Assembly (NCBI RefSeq): GCF_000145615.1
Contig: NC_014410.1
Span: 664,001-728,000, forward strand
DNA from: Thermoanaerobacterium thermosaccharolyticum DSM 571
Lineage (GTDB): Bacteria; Bacillota; Thermoanaerobacteria; Thermoanaerobacterales; Thermoanaerobacteraceae
DNA length: 64,000 nt
Direction of reading: 5' to 3'
Shown here one piece after another: positions 1-8,412 of the stretch. Positions within the stretch are counted from its first letter, which is position 1; the number at the start of each line of letters is the position of its first letter. The translations under genes and the position numbers were made by a program. Under the pieces are notes generated by a model. It had not been told where the DNA came from, did not search any database, and worked only from the letters and a program-made list of their open reading frames with translations.

Positions 1-46
1 TATGTTGCCGCCTTATGGATTTAAGATTATAGAAAAGGGAAACTAA
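1..46 (+). CDS. 3' end of an unidentified gene (partial)
   Basis: A reading frame runs in from the left edge and ends at TAA 44-46. The visible tail reads LPPYGFKIIEKGN. Tails of this kind, with a Pro-Pro/Tyr turn followed by a final beta strand, are common at the ends of glycoside hydrolases, and the next gene starts 13 bases later. A hydrolase in the same operon is therefore plausible, but the family cannot be read from 14 codons. Confidence 0.4.
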   Translation, partial: MLPPYGFKIIEKGN

Positions 47-59
47 GGGGTTGATGATA

Positions 60-2384
60 ATGAAATTTACAGATGGAAATTGGCTTGTAAGGAAAGAATA
101 CAAGATTTTTGGAGCTACTGAAGTAAATGATTATGAGATTATGGATAATAGTGTAATTTTATATGTACCTACGTTTCATGTAATAAGTAGAGGGAATACA
201 TTAGGCGGTCCTCTACTAACTGTGGAAATAAGTTCGCCGATGGAAAATGTAATTAGTGTTAAATTATATCATTTTAAAGGTAAAGCGAAAAAGAGTCCTA
301 AATTTGAAATAAATATAAAAGATGACGTAGAAGCAGATATAAAAGAAGATGATAGTTATATTACTTTTACAAGCGGGAATCTTATGGCGAAGATAAAAAC
401 TAAAGGAGATTGGTCAATTGACTTTTTCGTAGATGGCAGACGTATTACTGGTACAGGCTTTAAAAATATGGCATATATAACATCGCAAAATGGAAAAAAC
501 TATTTAAGAGAGCAATTAGACTTGGGTGTTGATGAATATATATATGGCTTAGGTGAGAGGTTTACGCCTTTTGTTAAAAACGGTCAAGTGGTAGATATAT
601 GGAACAGGGATGGTGGCACCAGCAGTGAACAAGCGTATAAAAATATACCTTTTTATGTAACAAATAAGGGATACGGTGTTTTTGTAAATGATACAGGACT
701 TGTATCGTATGAAATTGCTTCTGAGAGGGTTTCAAAAGTACAATTTAGCGTGATGGATGAGGAGATGGAATATTTCATAATAGGTGGAGAAACAATAAAA
801 GACGTGCTTATAAATTATACTTCTTTAACAGGAAAGCCATCATTGCCTCCTGCATGGTCATTTGGATTGTGGCTTACAACATCATTTTTAACAAATTATG
901 ACGAAAAGACAGTTAGCTTCTTTATAGATGAGATGATGAAGAGGGACATACCACTTAGTGTGTTTCACTTTGACTGTTTTTGGATGAAGGAATTTCAGTG
1001 GTGTGATTTCGAATGGGACTCAAGATACTTTCCTGATCCTGAAAATATGTTAAAGAGGTTAAAGGAAAGAGGTGTTAGGATATCTGTTTGGATAAATCCA
1101 TATATAGCCCAAAAGTCGAAACTTTTTGATGAAGCAACAGAAAAGGGCTATCTTCTGAAAAGGGCAAATGGGGATGTATGGCAATGGGATTTATGGCAGC
1201 CCGGAATGGGAATAGTTGATTTCACAAATCCTGACGCGTGCCAATGGTTTTCATCAAAATTAGAAAAACTTATTGACATGGGGGTAGATTGCTTTAAGAC
1301 AGACTTTGGTGAGAGAATACCAATAGATGTTGTTTATTACGATGGTTCTGATCCTGAAAGAATGCACAACTATTACACATTTTTATATAATAAAGTAGTT
1401 TATAATACACTTGCTAAAAAACTTGGGAAAGATAAAGCAATTGTTTTTGCAAGATCGGCAACGGCAGGTAGTCAACAGTTTCCGGTTCATTGGGGCGGTG
1501 ACTGCAATGCTACATATGAATCAATGGCAGAAACCTTACGCGGTGGTCTTTCAATAAGTATGTCGGGATTTGCTTTTTGGAGTCATGACATAGCTGGATT
1601 TGAAAGTACAGCCACACCAGATATATATAAACGATGGACAGCTTTTGGGCTTTTATCATCACACAGTAGACTTCACGGCAATGCGGCATATAAAGTGCCA
1701 TGGTTGTACGGTGAAGAAGCAGTAGATGTTTTAAGGTATTTTACAAAATTGAAAAACAAATTGATGCCATACTTATATTCAAAGGCTTATGAAGCATCAA
1801 TTACTGGAGTGCCTGTCATGAGGCCAATGGTTATGGAATTTCAAGATGATCCAACTTGTGCGTATGTTGATAGGCAGTATATGCTTGGAGACTCTTTAAT
1901 GGTTGCTCCAATATTTAACGAAGAAGGAATTGCAAAATACTACCTGCCAAAGGGAAAATGGACTAATTATTTAAATGGCGCAGTCATAAATGGTCAACAA
2001 TGGATTCAAGAGAAACATGGCTACATGAGTATACCTCTTATGGTTAGACCAAATACGATTATTGCAACAGGAAATATCGACAGTAAACCTGACTATGATT
2101 ATTTGGACAATGTAACTTTTGAAATATTCCAGTTAGAAAATGGTTTAGAGGCATCTACAATAGTTTATGGAATAAACGGAGAAGATCAAGTGACTGTAAA
2201 TGCTAAAAGAGAAGGAAATTCTATTGTGGTGAATGTAGATAAAGCCAAAAAACCTTGGAATGTACTGTTGAGAGGTATTTATAAAGTTAAAGAAACAATA
2301 GGTGCTTCATGCGATGAAGATGAGTTTGGTATACGTATAAAACCTGAAAAAGGCAGGTCAAAAATAAATATTATATTGTCATAG
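60..2384 (+). CDS. GH31 alpha-xylosidase (YicI type)
   Basis: Predicted cytoplasmic retaining alpha-xylosidase removing alpha-linked xylose from xyloglucan-type oligosaccharides. The 774-residue protein has the YicI layout: an N-terminal beta-sandwich from about residue 1, a (beta/alpha)8 barrel from about 250 to 600, and C-terminal beta domains. The nucleophile is Asp415 in KTDFGERIP and the acid/base is Asp481 in GGDCNATYE, nearly the same numbering I recall for E. coli YicI (416 and 482). No signal peptide is visible. ATG 60 was chosen over TTG 51 and ATG 54 because the AAGGGG at 45-50 then sits nine bases upstream, the same spacing as at araB. The substrate within GH31 is inferred from the YicI-like motifs. 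Confidence 0.88.
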   Translation: MKFTDGNWLVRKEYKIFGATEVNDYEIMDNSVILYVPTFHVISRGNTLGGPLLTVEISSPMENVISVKLYHFKGKAKKSPKFEINIKDDVEADIKEDDSYITFTSGNLMAKIKTKGDWSIDFFVDGRRITGTGFKNMAYITSQNGKNYLREQLDLGVDEYIYGLGERFTPFVKNGQVVDIWNRDGGTSSEQAYKNIPFYVTNKGYGVFVNDTGLVSYEIASERVSKVQFSVMDEEMEYFIIGGETIKDVLINYTSLTGKPSLPPAWSFGLWLTTSFLTNYDEKTVSFFIDEMMKRDIPLSVFHFDCFWMKEFQWCDFEWDSRYFPDPENMLKRLKERGVRISVWINPYIAQKSKLFDEATEKGYLLKRANGDVWQWDLWQPGMGIVDFTNPDACQWFSSKLEKLIDMGVDCFKTDFGERIPIDVVYYDGSDPERMHNYYTFLYNKVVYNTLAKKLGKDKAIVFARSATAGSQQFPVHWGGDCNATYESMAETLRGGLSISMSGFAFWSHDIAGFESTATPDIYKRWTAFGLLSSHSRLHGNAAYKVPWLYGEEAVDVLRYFTKLKNKLMPYLYSKAYEASITGVPVMRPMVMEFQDDPTCAYVDRQYMLGDSLMVAPIFNEEGIAKYYLPKGKWTNYLNGAVINGQQWIQEKHGYMSIPLMVRPNTIIATGNIDSKPDYDYLDNVTFEIFQLENGLEASTIVYGINGEDQVTVNAKREGNSIVVNVDKAKKPWNVLLRGIYKVKETIGASCDEDEFGIRIKPEKGRSKINIILS

Positions 2385-2403
2385 GACATTATTATGAGTA
2401 GAT

Positions 2404-2449
2404 AAAGGGTTCCATTAATAAATTTAGAAGATGGAAGCCTTTATTTTTT
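2404..2449 (+). terminator. Intrinsic terminator after the first GH31 gene
   Basis: Arms AAAGGGTTCCAT and ATGGAAGCCTTT pair with a single mismatch and are followed by ATTTTTT. This separates the first GH31 gene from the independently promoted GH51 gene. Confidence 0.7.
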
Positions 2450-2475
2450 AAAAAACAAAAAATTTTTAAACCCAA

Positions 2476-2526
2476 GAAGGAATTTTAAAAATAGCGTCGA
2501 ATATATTATATTAAGATGTACGTACA
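2476..2526 (+). promoter_or_regulatory. Sigma-H-type promoter plus AraR-like operator, distal copy
   Basis: GAAGGAATT (2476-2484), an 11-bp spacer and GTCGAAT (2496-2502) fit the sigma-H consensus known from Bacillus (RNAGGAWWW, 11-12 bp, RNNGAAT). The palindrome TGTACGTACA (2517-2526) begins about 15 bp after the -10 element, around the expected transcript start, where a bound repressor would block initiation or early elongation. It resembles known AraR operators, and an AraR-type gene lies at 24434. Use of the promoter and AraR binding are inferred from sequence. The 393-bp gap 2385-2777 otherwise holds only the terminator and the second copy of this module. Confidence 0.62.
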
Positions 2527-2640
2527 ATAATGAATTTACACAAAAATTATAAGTATGTAGATGAAATTGCTTTATAATCGTTGATACATCTAAGAAAATA
2601 ATATCGAGTATAAAAAAATTAAAAAAAATTTAAAAGAGAA

Positions 2641-2693
2641 GAAGGAATTTTAAAAAACATGTAGAATATATATTAATATGGGATGTACGTATA
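2641..2693 (+). promoter_or_regulatory. Sigma-H-type promoter plus AraR-like operator, proximal copy
   Basis: This is a second copy of the same module, 165 bp downstream. GAAGGAATT (2641-2649), an 11-bp spacer and GTAGAAT (2661-2667) are followed by TGTACGTATA (2684-2693), one mismatch from the perfect palindrome. The sequence from the AAGAAGGAATTTT stretch to the operator is recognisably duplicated from the distal copy, which suggests a tandem duplication of the regulatory region ahead of the arabinofuranosidase gene. Confidence 0.62.
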
Positions 2694-2777
2694 AATTAAA
2701 TCTATCATCTCAAATGTATATATAAGTTTGACATTTGTTAATGATGAGATGAATTTTAATTTGAAAGGAGCATTTAT

Positions 2778-4271
2778 ATGTTAGCAAAAATCGTTATCAA
2801 TGCAGATTGTAAAAAGGGTAAAATAAGCAAGAACATCTACGGACACTTTGCAGAACATTTAGGAAGATGCATATATGGTGGTTTTTGGGTTGGAAAAGAT
2901 TCTGAAATACCAAACATAGACGGTATTAGAAAAGATGTTGTTGAAGCATTGAAAAAGATTAAGATACCAGTATTGAGGTGGCCGGGTGGATGCTTTGCAG
3001 ACGAATACCATTGGAAAGATGGCATAGGCCCTTACGAATCAAGACCAAAAATGATTAATGTGCATTGGGGTGGTGTAATCGAAAACAATCACTTTGGTAC
3101 TCATGAATTCTTTGAACTATGCGATCTTTTGAATGCTGAGCCATATATTTGTGGAAATGTTGGAAGTGGTACAGTTCAAGAGATGAGGGAATGGATAGAG
3201 TACATGACATTTGATGGTGAATCACCAATGGCAAATTTGAGAGCATCAAATGGAAGGAAAGAACCATGGAAGCTTAAATACTTTGGTGTTGGCAATGAAA
3301 GCTGGGGCTGCGGTGGCAATATGCGTCCAGAATATTACGCTGATGTATATAGAAGATATTCCACCTATGTAAGGAATTTTGGCAGCAATAAGATATTTAA
3401 GATTGCTTGTGGACCCAATACAGACGATTATAATTGGACGGAAGTGTTGATGAGAGAAGCTGGTAAGTTTGTGGATGGCCTAAGTTTGCATTACTATACA
3501 GTACCAGGCACATGGGAAAGAAAAGGATCAGCCACAGATTTTGATGAAGAAGAATGGTTTATTACGATGAAGAAAGCGTTATACATGGATGAATTAATAT
3601 CAAAACATTCCACTATTATGGATAAATATGATTCTGAAAAAAGAGTTGCATTAGTTGTAGATGAATGGGGCACATGGTATGATGTAGAACCAGGTACAAA
3701 CCCTGGGTTCTTGTATCAACAAAATACAATGAGAGATGCTTTGGTTGCAGGTATTCACTTTAACATATTCAATAAACATTGCGATAGAGTTAAGATGGCT
3801 AATATAGCACAGACTATAAACGTTTTACAAGCAGTAATTCTTACAGATGGAGCTAAAATGGTACTTACACCGACATATCATGTATTTGACATGTACAAAG
3901 TTCATCAAGATGCAGAATTATTAGACTTTAATATTGATACACCAGAATATATGCTTGATTCAGAACATGGTATTCCTCAAGTAACAGCAACTGTTTCTTC
4001 TGATGATAGTGGAAAAATTCATATTTCTCTGTGCAATCTAAATCCTAAAGAATCGGTAACAGTGGAATGTGAGTTTAGAGGAGCAAAAGTAAGTAAAGCA
4101 ACATGTACAATTTTAACTGCTGATGAAATGAATGCACACAATACTTTTGACAATCCTAACAAAGTTGTACCAAAAGAGTTTGACGAAATTAAAATAATTG
4201 ACAATAAAGTAATTGTAACAATGCCTAAGATGTCTGTTATAGTGGTAGAGGTAGGTAAAGTAGAGGAATGA
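2778..4271 (+). CDS. abfA: GH51 alpha-L-arabinofuranosidase
   Basis: Predicted intracellular retaining alpha-L-arabinofuranosidase releasing arabinose from arabinoxylan and arabinan oligomers. The 497-residue length is typical of GH51. The acid/base Glu174 lies in GVGNESWG and the nucleophile Glu296 in [10 protein letters not shown]; the C-terminal beta-sandwich covers roughly residues 380-497. There is no signal peptide. The start is fixed by GAAAGGAG about seven bases upstream of ATG. It is transcribed behind two promoter/operator modules that match the one before araA, so its expression is probably tied to arabinose through AraR. Its product, L-arabinose, is the substrate of the araA-araB-araD genes downstream. 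Confidence 0.95.
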   Translation: MLAKIVINADCKKGKISKNIYGHFAEHLGRCIYGGFWVGKDSEIPNIDGIRKDVVEALKKIKIPVLRWPGGCFADEYHWKDGIGPYESRPKMINVHWGGVIENNHFGTHEFFELCDLLNAEPYICGNVGSGTVQEMREWIEYMTFDGESPMANLRASNGRKEPWKLKYFGVGNESWGCGGNMRPEYYADVYRRYSTYVRNFGSNKIFKIACGPNTDDYNWTEVLMREAGKFVDGLSLHYYTVPGTWERKGSATDFDEEEWFITMKKALYMDELISKHSTIMDKYDSEKRVALVVDEWGTWYDVEPGTNPGFLYQQNTMRDALVAGIHFNIFNKHCDRVKMANIAQTINVLQAVILTDGAKMVLTPTYHVFDMYKVHQDAELLDFNIDTPEYMLDSEHGIPQVTATVSSDDSGKIHISLCNLNPKESVTVECEFRGAKVSKATCTILTADEMNAHNTFDNPNKVVPKEFDEIKIIDNKVIVTMPKMSVIVVEVGKVEE

Positions 4272-4457
4272 AGATTTAGTTTGATAACTACATGTGGCAA
4301 TATTGTGAGACTAATTAAAAACGACTTAGATAGGTTCCTTTTACTTTTATTTAACTGGATAGTTTTATATCCCAAAAAAGTTTTAGATGAATTTTTATGA
4401 TAACTTTAATTAAAAATTATTAAAATCATATAACCATGGTATAAGTAATTGAAGGAG

Positions 4458-4526
4458 GTGATATTATCAATATTATCAAAAATTAAAAGCATTTTAAGAG
4501 TTATATATTATTATTTATTATCGTAG
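4458..4526 (+). other. Possible 22-codon leader ORF overlapping a perfect Shine-Dalgarno
   Basis: GAAGGAGGTGAT at 4451-4462 is a near-perfect complement of the 16S anti-SD, yet no ATG, GTG or TTG lies at the right distance after it. An open frame from the GTG inside it (4458) runs 22 codons, rich in Ile, Leu and Tyr, to TAG 4524-4526, ending 12 bases before the next ATG. It may be a leader peptide started at ATT or ATC, or a ribosome standby site. Nothing shows that it is translated. Confidence 0.25.
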
Positions 4527-4538
4527 AGGAGGGAAACA

Positions 4539-6221
4539 ATGAAAAGTAGAAAATTGGTCGTGTTGCTGCTTGCAATTCTAATGACTGTAGGAGCACTTTT
4601 ATCAGGTTGCAGCAATACAAAGACCACAAGCAATAATACAAGTAAAAATACATCAAGTAATAACAGCAGCACTAAACAAATGAAGACATTCACACTTTTC
4701 TATGACACATCGACTGCTACACCGTATGACTATACAAAAACGCCTGTGTGGAAAAAGCTTTCTGAATTGACAGGCGTTAATTTACAAGTAAGTTATCTCG
4801 TTGGTACAGATGAAAAATCAAAAGCGACACTTATGATTAGCGGTGGTGAATTGCCTGATTTAATTCAGACGAGCAATGAAACATTTGAGCTTTTTAGAGA
4901 GGCTAATGATCTGGTACCTCTTGATGACTTGATTGACAAATACGGTACAAACATAAAAAGATGGTATTCTCAAGAAGATTTAAACAAGATGAGAGCAAAA
5001 GATGGTCATATTTACTACTTAACACCAGCAAGAAAAGCATTGTATCTATATCCATACTCCGGTTTCTATCTTCCATTAGAGGTTTTAAGAGATGCTGGAT
5101 GGCCTAAGAAATTAACGCTTGATCAGTATTTTAACATAATTGAAGATTATGTTAAAAAGCATCCGACATATAATGGTCAGCCAGTAATAGGATTTACTGC
5201 TCTCACTGATAGTTGGAAGATATTTACGTTAACTGGTGTTCCAAGTTACTTAGCTGGAAATGCTAATACAGGCGATGTATGGGTTGATGAAAACAATAAA
5301 GCGCATCCATTTGCAATAAGCCAATGGGCACATGATTACTACAAGAAGTTGAACGAAGAATGGAATAAAGGCATACTTGACAAGCAGATGTTTACTAGAA
5401 ATTATGATTCATATCTATCTTTGATTGCATCGGGAAGGGTTTTAGGATTTTACGATCAACGTTGGGATATTCAAAATGCTATTAATTCACTAGAGCAACA
5501 AAAACTTTACGATAGAGTACCATTTGCCTTGCCTGTAACTTTCGATGGTGTTACAAAAGAAGACTATAATAGCATGAATATGACAGGCAACAGTGCAGGA
5601 ATTAGCATAACAAAAAGCTGCAAAGATCCTGTTGCCGCATTCAAATTCTTAGATGCTATGTGCAGTGATGAAGCTTTGAAGCTTGAAAACTGGGGAATTG
5701 AAGGTAAAGATTATTCAGTAAAAGATGGAAAGATGTACATGACACCAGAACAATTGACTCAATATAAAGATAGCAATTATACTAAACAAGAAGGAATCGG
5801 ACAATATTGGTATTTCCCACATCCAAATGATGGTGAAAAACTTGCAGATGGCAATTTTGTATCACCGCAAGATACTCCAGAATATATAGCAAGTTCATAC
5901 AAACCATACGAACAAGAAGTATTAAAAGCATATAATATAACCAATTTGTCGCAAATGATGGCACCACCAATTGAGACACCTTATGGCTTTGTATACGATA
6001 TAAGCATACCTGATAGTGAACAGCAGATTAAGATTGCAAACCAAAAAGCATCTGACCTTACAAGAAAATATGTAGCACAAATGATACCTGCAAAACCAGA
6101 CCAGTTTGAAAGCATTTGGAAAGAATACGTTTCTGAAATGCAGAAAGCCCATTACGATCTTGAAGTGCCATATATCCAGCAGCAGATTGATTGGAGAATA
6201 CAGCATTGGGGTACGAAATAA
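4539..6221 (+). CDS. Extracellular sugar-binding lipoprotein (LplA type, CUT1 ABC importer)
   Basis: Substrate-binding component of a carbohydrate ABC importer. It has a lipoprotein signal peptide with Cys24 in LLSGC, then an Asn/Ser/Thr-rich linker (about residues 27-46) that would tether the binding domain to the membrane. The 560 residues match the long LplA/YtcQ-like family rather than the roughly 430-residue MalE type. ATG 4539 follows GAGGAGGG. Two permease genes follow on the same strand, separated from it by a perfect hairpin. No ATPase is encoded in this window, so a shared MsmX/UgpC-type ATPase is likely. The ligand is probably an arabino- or xylo-oligosaccharide, inferred from the flanking GH51 and GH39 genes. 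Confidence 0.88.
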   Translation: MKSRKLVVLLLAILMTVGALLSGCSNTKTTSNNTSKNTSSNNSSTKQMKTFTLFYDTSTATPYDYTKTPVWKKLSELTGVNLQVSYLVGTDEKSKATLMISGGELPDLIQTSNETFELFREANDLVPLDDLIDKYGTNIKRWYSQEDLNKMRAKDGHIYYLTPARKALYLYPYSGFYLPLEVLRDAGWPKKLTLDQYFNIIEDYVKKHPTYNGQPVIGFTALTDSWKIFTLTGVPSYLAGNANTGDVWVDENNKAHPFAISQWAHDYYKKLNEEWNKGILDKQMFTRNYDSYLSLIASGRVLGFYDQRWDIQNAINSLEQQKLYDRVPFALPVTFDGVTKEDYNSMNMTGNSAGISITKSCKDPVAAFKFLDAMCSDEALKLENWGIEGKDYSVKDGKMYMTPEQLTQYKDSNYTKQEGIGQYWYFPHPNDGEKLADGNFVSPQDTPEYIASSYKPYEQEVLKAYNITNLSQMMAPPIETPYGFVYDISIPDSEQQIKIANQKASDLTRKYVAQMIPAKPDQFESIWKEYVSEMQKAHYDLEVPYIQQQIDWRIQHWGTK

Positions 6222-6245
6222 TAAATTAACATAATTAAAAAATCT

Positions 6246-6278
6246 TGTAATGAAGTACGATATTCGTACTTCATTACA
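6246..6278 (+). promoter_or_regulatory. Perfect intercistronic hairpin between binding protein and permease
   Basis: Two exact 15-base arms (TGTAATGAAGTACGA and its complement) enclose a 3-base TAT loop, 24 bases after the binding-protein stop codon. No U-run follows, so it is unlikely to be a full terminator. Such hairpins commonly protect the 3' end of binding-protein mRNA and keep it in excess over the permeases. That role is inferred here. Confidence 0.7.
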
Positions 6279-6305
6279 CTTAAAATATTATTTGGAGGAT
6301 TGAAC

Positions 6306-7283
6306 ATGGCTGTTACAGATGCTAGAGTAGAAGTTTTATCAGAAGAAAAGATGGTAAATGATAAAAAAGATAATAGGAAAAAATTTTTTAAAAAATTAGT
6401 TCAACAAAAAGAATTGGTATTGATTGTATTGCCGTTTCTTGTATTGTTGATTATATTTAGCTATGTTCCGTTATGGGGATGGATAATAGCATTTAAAAAT
6501 TTTAATGTGGCTATTGGAATAAACAAATCTCCATGGGTTGGGCTAGAAAACTTCAAAATGCTGTTTGAAGATCATACTTTTTATCAGTCAATACGAAACA
6601 CGTTAGGAATCAGTATTTTAAAATATTTTCTTGGATTTTTTTCTTCAATAACGTTAGCTGTTTTGATAAACGAAGTTAGAAATATGAAATTTAAAAGGAC
6701 AGTACAGACAATATCGTACTTACCACATTTCGTTTCATGGGTTGTTGCGGCAAGCATTGTCCTCGATGTTTTATCACCAGATGGAGTCGTAAATCAGCTA
6801 CTTTTAAAACTTCACATAATAAAACAGTCAATTAATTTCATAGGTGTGCCACACCTTTTCTGGCCATTAATGGCACTATCAGACATGTGGAAAGAAGTTG
6901 GGTGGAATTCAATTATCTATCTGGCAGCGATGACAGCCATAGACAGCGAATTATATGAAGCGGCCAGTATAGATGGAGCAGGCAGAATAAGAAGAATCTT
7001 TTCCATAACGCTGCCATCGATAGTTCCAACCATAAAAATACTTTTAATATTAAACGCTGGATGGATATTAAATGCAGGATTTGAGCAAGTATTTCTGTTG
7101 TCAAATCCAATGGTAATAGATTACTCACAGACATTGGAGCTGTATGTATACAATTATGGTATACCGATGGGCAGATTTTCATTTGCAACAGCGGCAGGCA
7201 TATTCAATTCTGTTGTCTCTTTAGCGATGGTTACTCTGGCAAATAGGATATCAAAAGCACTTAGCGGTGAAAGTGCATTTTAA
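6306..7283 (+). CDS. ABC sugar permease (LplB/UgpA type)
   Basis: First membrane subunit of the importer encoded with the upstream binding lipoprotein. It is 325 residues with about six hydrophobic segments, the first around residues 40-60 in KELVLIVLPFLVLLI. The cytoplasmic EAA loop is visible as YEAASIDGAGRIRRIF near residue 220, where the shared ATPase would dock. ATG 6306 is preferred to the in-frame TTG at 6300 because TTTGGAGGA ends at 6299, touching the TTG but six bases before the ATG. The N-terminal 40 residues are charged and cytoplasmic. The second permease gene follows after 30 bases. Confidence 0.9.
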   Translation: MAVTDARVEVLSEEKMVNDKKDNRKKFFKKLVQQKELVLIVLPFLVLLIIFSYVPLWGWIIAFKNFNVAIGINKSPWVGLENFKMLFEDHTFYQSIRNTLGISILKYFLGFFSSITLAVLINEVRNMKFKRTVQTISYLPHFVSWVVAASIVLDVLSPDGVVNQLLLKLHIIKQSINFIGVPHLFWPLMALSDMWKEVGWNSIIYLAAMTAIDSELYEAASIDGAGRIRRIFSITLPSIVPTIKILLILNAGWILNAGFEQVFLLSNPMVIDYSQTLELYVYNYGIPMGRFSFATAAGIFNSVVSLAMVTLANRISKALSGESAF

Positions 7284-7313
7284 TATAATAACAAAAAAGC
7301 AGGAGGTTATAAA

Positions 7314-8219
7314 GTGGCTAGAAACAAAAAAATCAGGTTAAGCACAGAAGACATAGTATTTGACACAATAAATTATATACTGCTTACGATTGTAATAATA
7401 GTAACACTTTATCCGTTTATACATGTATTAGCAGTTTCATTTAATGACGCTATAGATACAGTTAGGGGTGGAATTTACCTGTTACCGAGAAAATTTACAA
7501 CCTTTAACTACGTTTCAATATTAAACGATCCCGAAATTTACAATGCAACAATCATTTCGGCATTAAGAGCAATAGTAGGATCAGTTTTAAACGTATTAGC
7601 AAGCATAATAGTAGCGTATGCCATAAGCCGGAGAGATTTTGTACTAAGAGGAATAGTTTCAAAAATATTCACTTATTCAATGTATTTTTCAAGTGGATTA
7701 ATACCATATTACTTGTTGATAAGAGACTTGCATCTTATGAATAACTTTTTAGTATATATATTGCCTGGGATAGTAAGTGCATGGAATATAATGGTTGTAA
7801 GAAGCTATATAGATGGATTACCAGCGAGTCTCATTGAATCAGCGAAATTAGACGGTGCCAGTGAACTAAGAATAATATTTTCAATCATATTTCCACTAAG
7901 TGTGCCAGTATTAGCGACGATAACCCTTTTTGTTGCCGTAGGGCAATGGAATTCGTGGTTTGACACAATGCTTTTTTGTTCAATGGATCCAAATTTAAGC
8001 ACATTGCAATATGAATTACAGAAAGTTTTGCAATCAACACAGCAGTTTACACAGCAAGCAACATTTGATATGGGATTAAGAAATAATTCCAATACAGTTA
8101 CACCTGATAGTATAAGGGCAGCAATGACAATAGTGGCAGTAGTACCGATAATGATGGTTTATCCATTTTTGCAGAAATACTTTGTAAAAGGTTTGACTAT
8201 TGGCAGTGTTAAAGGTTAG
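7314..8219 (+). CDS. ABC sugar permease (YtcP/LplC type)
   Basis: Second membrane subunit of the same importer, 301 residues, starting at GTG after AGGAGGTT. About six membrane segments are visible, the first around residues 20-40, and an EAA-loop equivalent (LIESAKLDGASELRIIF) lies near residue 180. The pair of an LplB-like and a YtcP-like permease with a roughly 560-residue binding protein is the standard three-gene form of this CUT1 subgroup. The gene ends about 195 bp before the GH39 gene, and no convincing terminator was seen in that gap. Confidence 0.9.
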   Translation: MARNKKIRLSTEDIVFDTINYILLTIVIIVTLYPFIHVLAVSFNDAIDTVRGGIYLLPRKFTTFNYVSILNDPEIYNATIISALRAIVGSVLNVLASIIVAYAISRRDFVLRGIVSKIFTYSMYFSSGLIPYYLLIRDLHLMNNFLVYILPGIVSAWNIMVVRSYIDGLPASLIESAKLDGASELRIIFSIIFPLSVPVLATITLFVAVGQWNSWFDTMLFCSMDPNLSTLQYELQKVLQSTQQFTQQATFDMGLRNNSNTVTPDSIRAAMTIVAVVPIMMVYPFLQKYFVKGLTIGSVKG

Positions 8220-8412
8220 ATTACAATAAATTTTTTTCAAAGAATTGAAGATTAGTTTAGACAGAAGTTCATTACCAGTATTGGAATTTATGAAAGTAGT
8301 ATGCAAAGAAATCAAATATATATTTGATAAAAGTGGGATATAATCATTTTATTTATTGTGCATAGCAAAATTGTATTTTTTACGGATTATAACTAATTCA
8401 GGGTGGGAGAAT

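Noticed and set aside
2476-2693. Direct repeats before GH51 as a CRISPR or transposon end
   Set aside because: Only two copies, AT-rich and each with promoter and operator elements; a duplicated regulatory region explains them.
6246-6278. Palindrome AGTACGATATTCGTACT read as another AraR operator
   Set aside because: The core differs from TGTACGTACA, it lies between genes of an operon and it forms a perfect RNA hairpin, so an mRNA element is the better reading.
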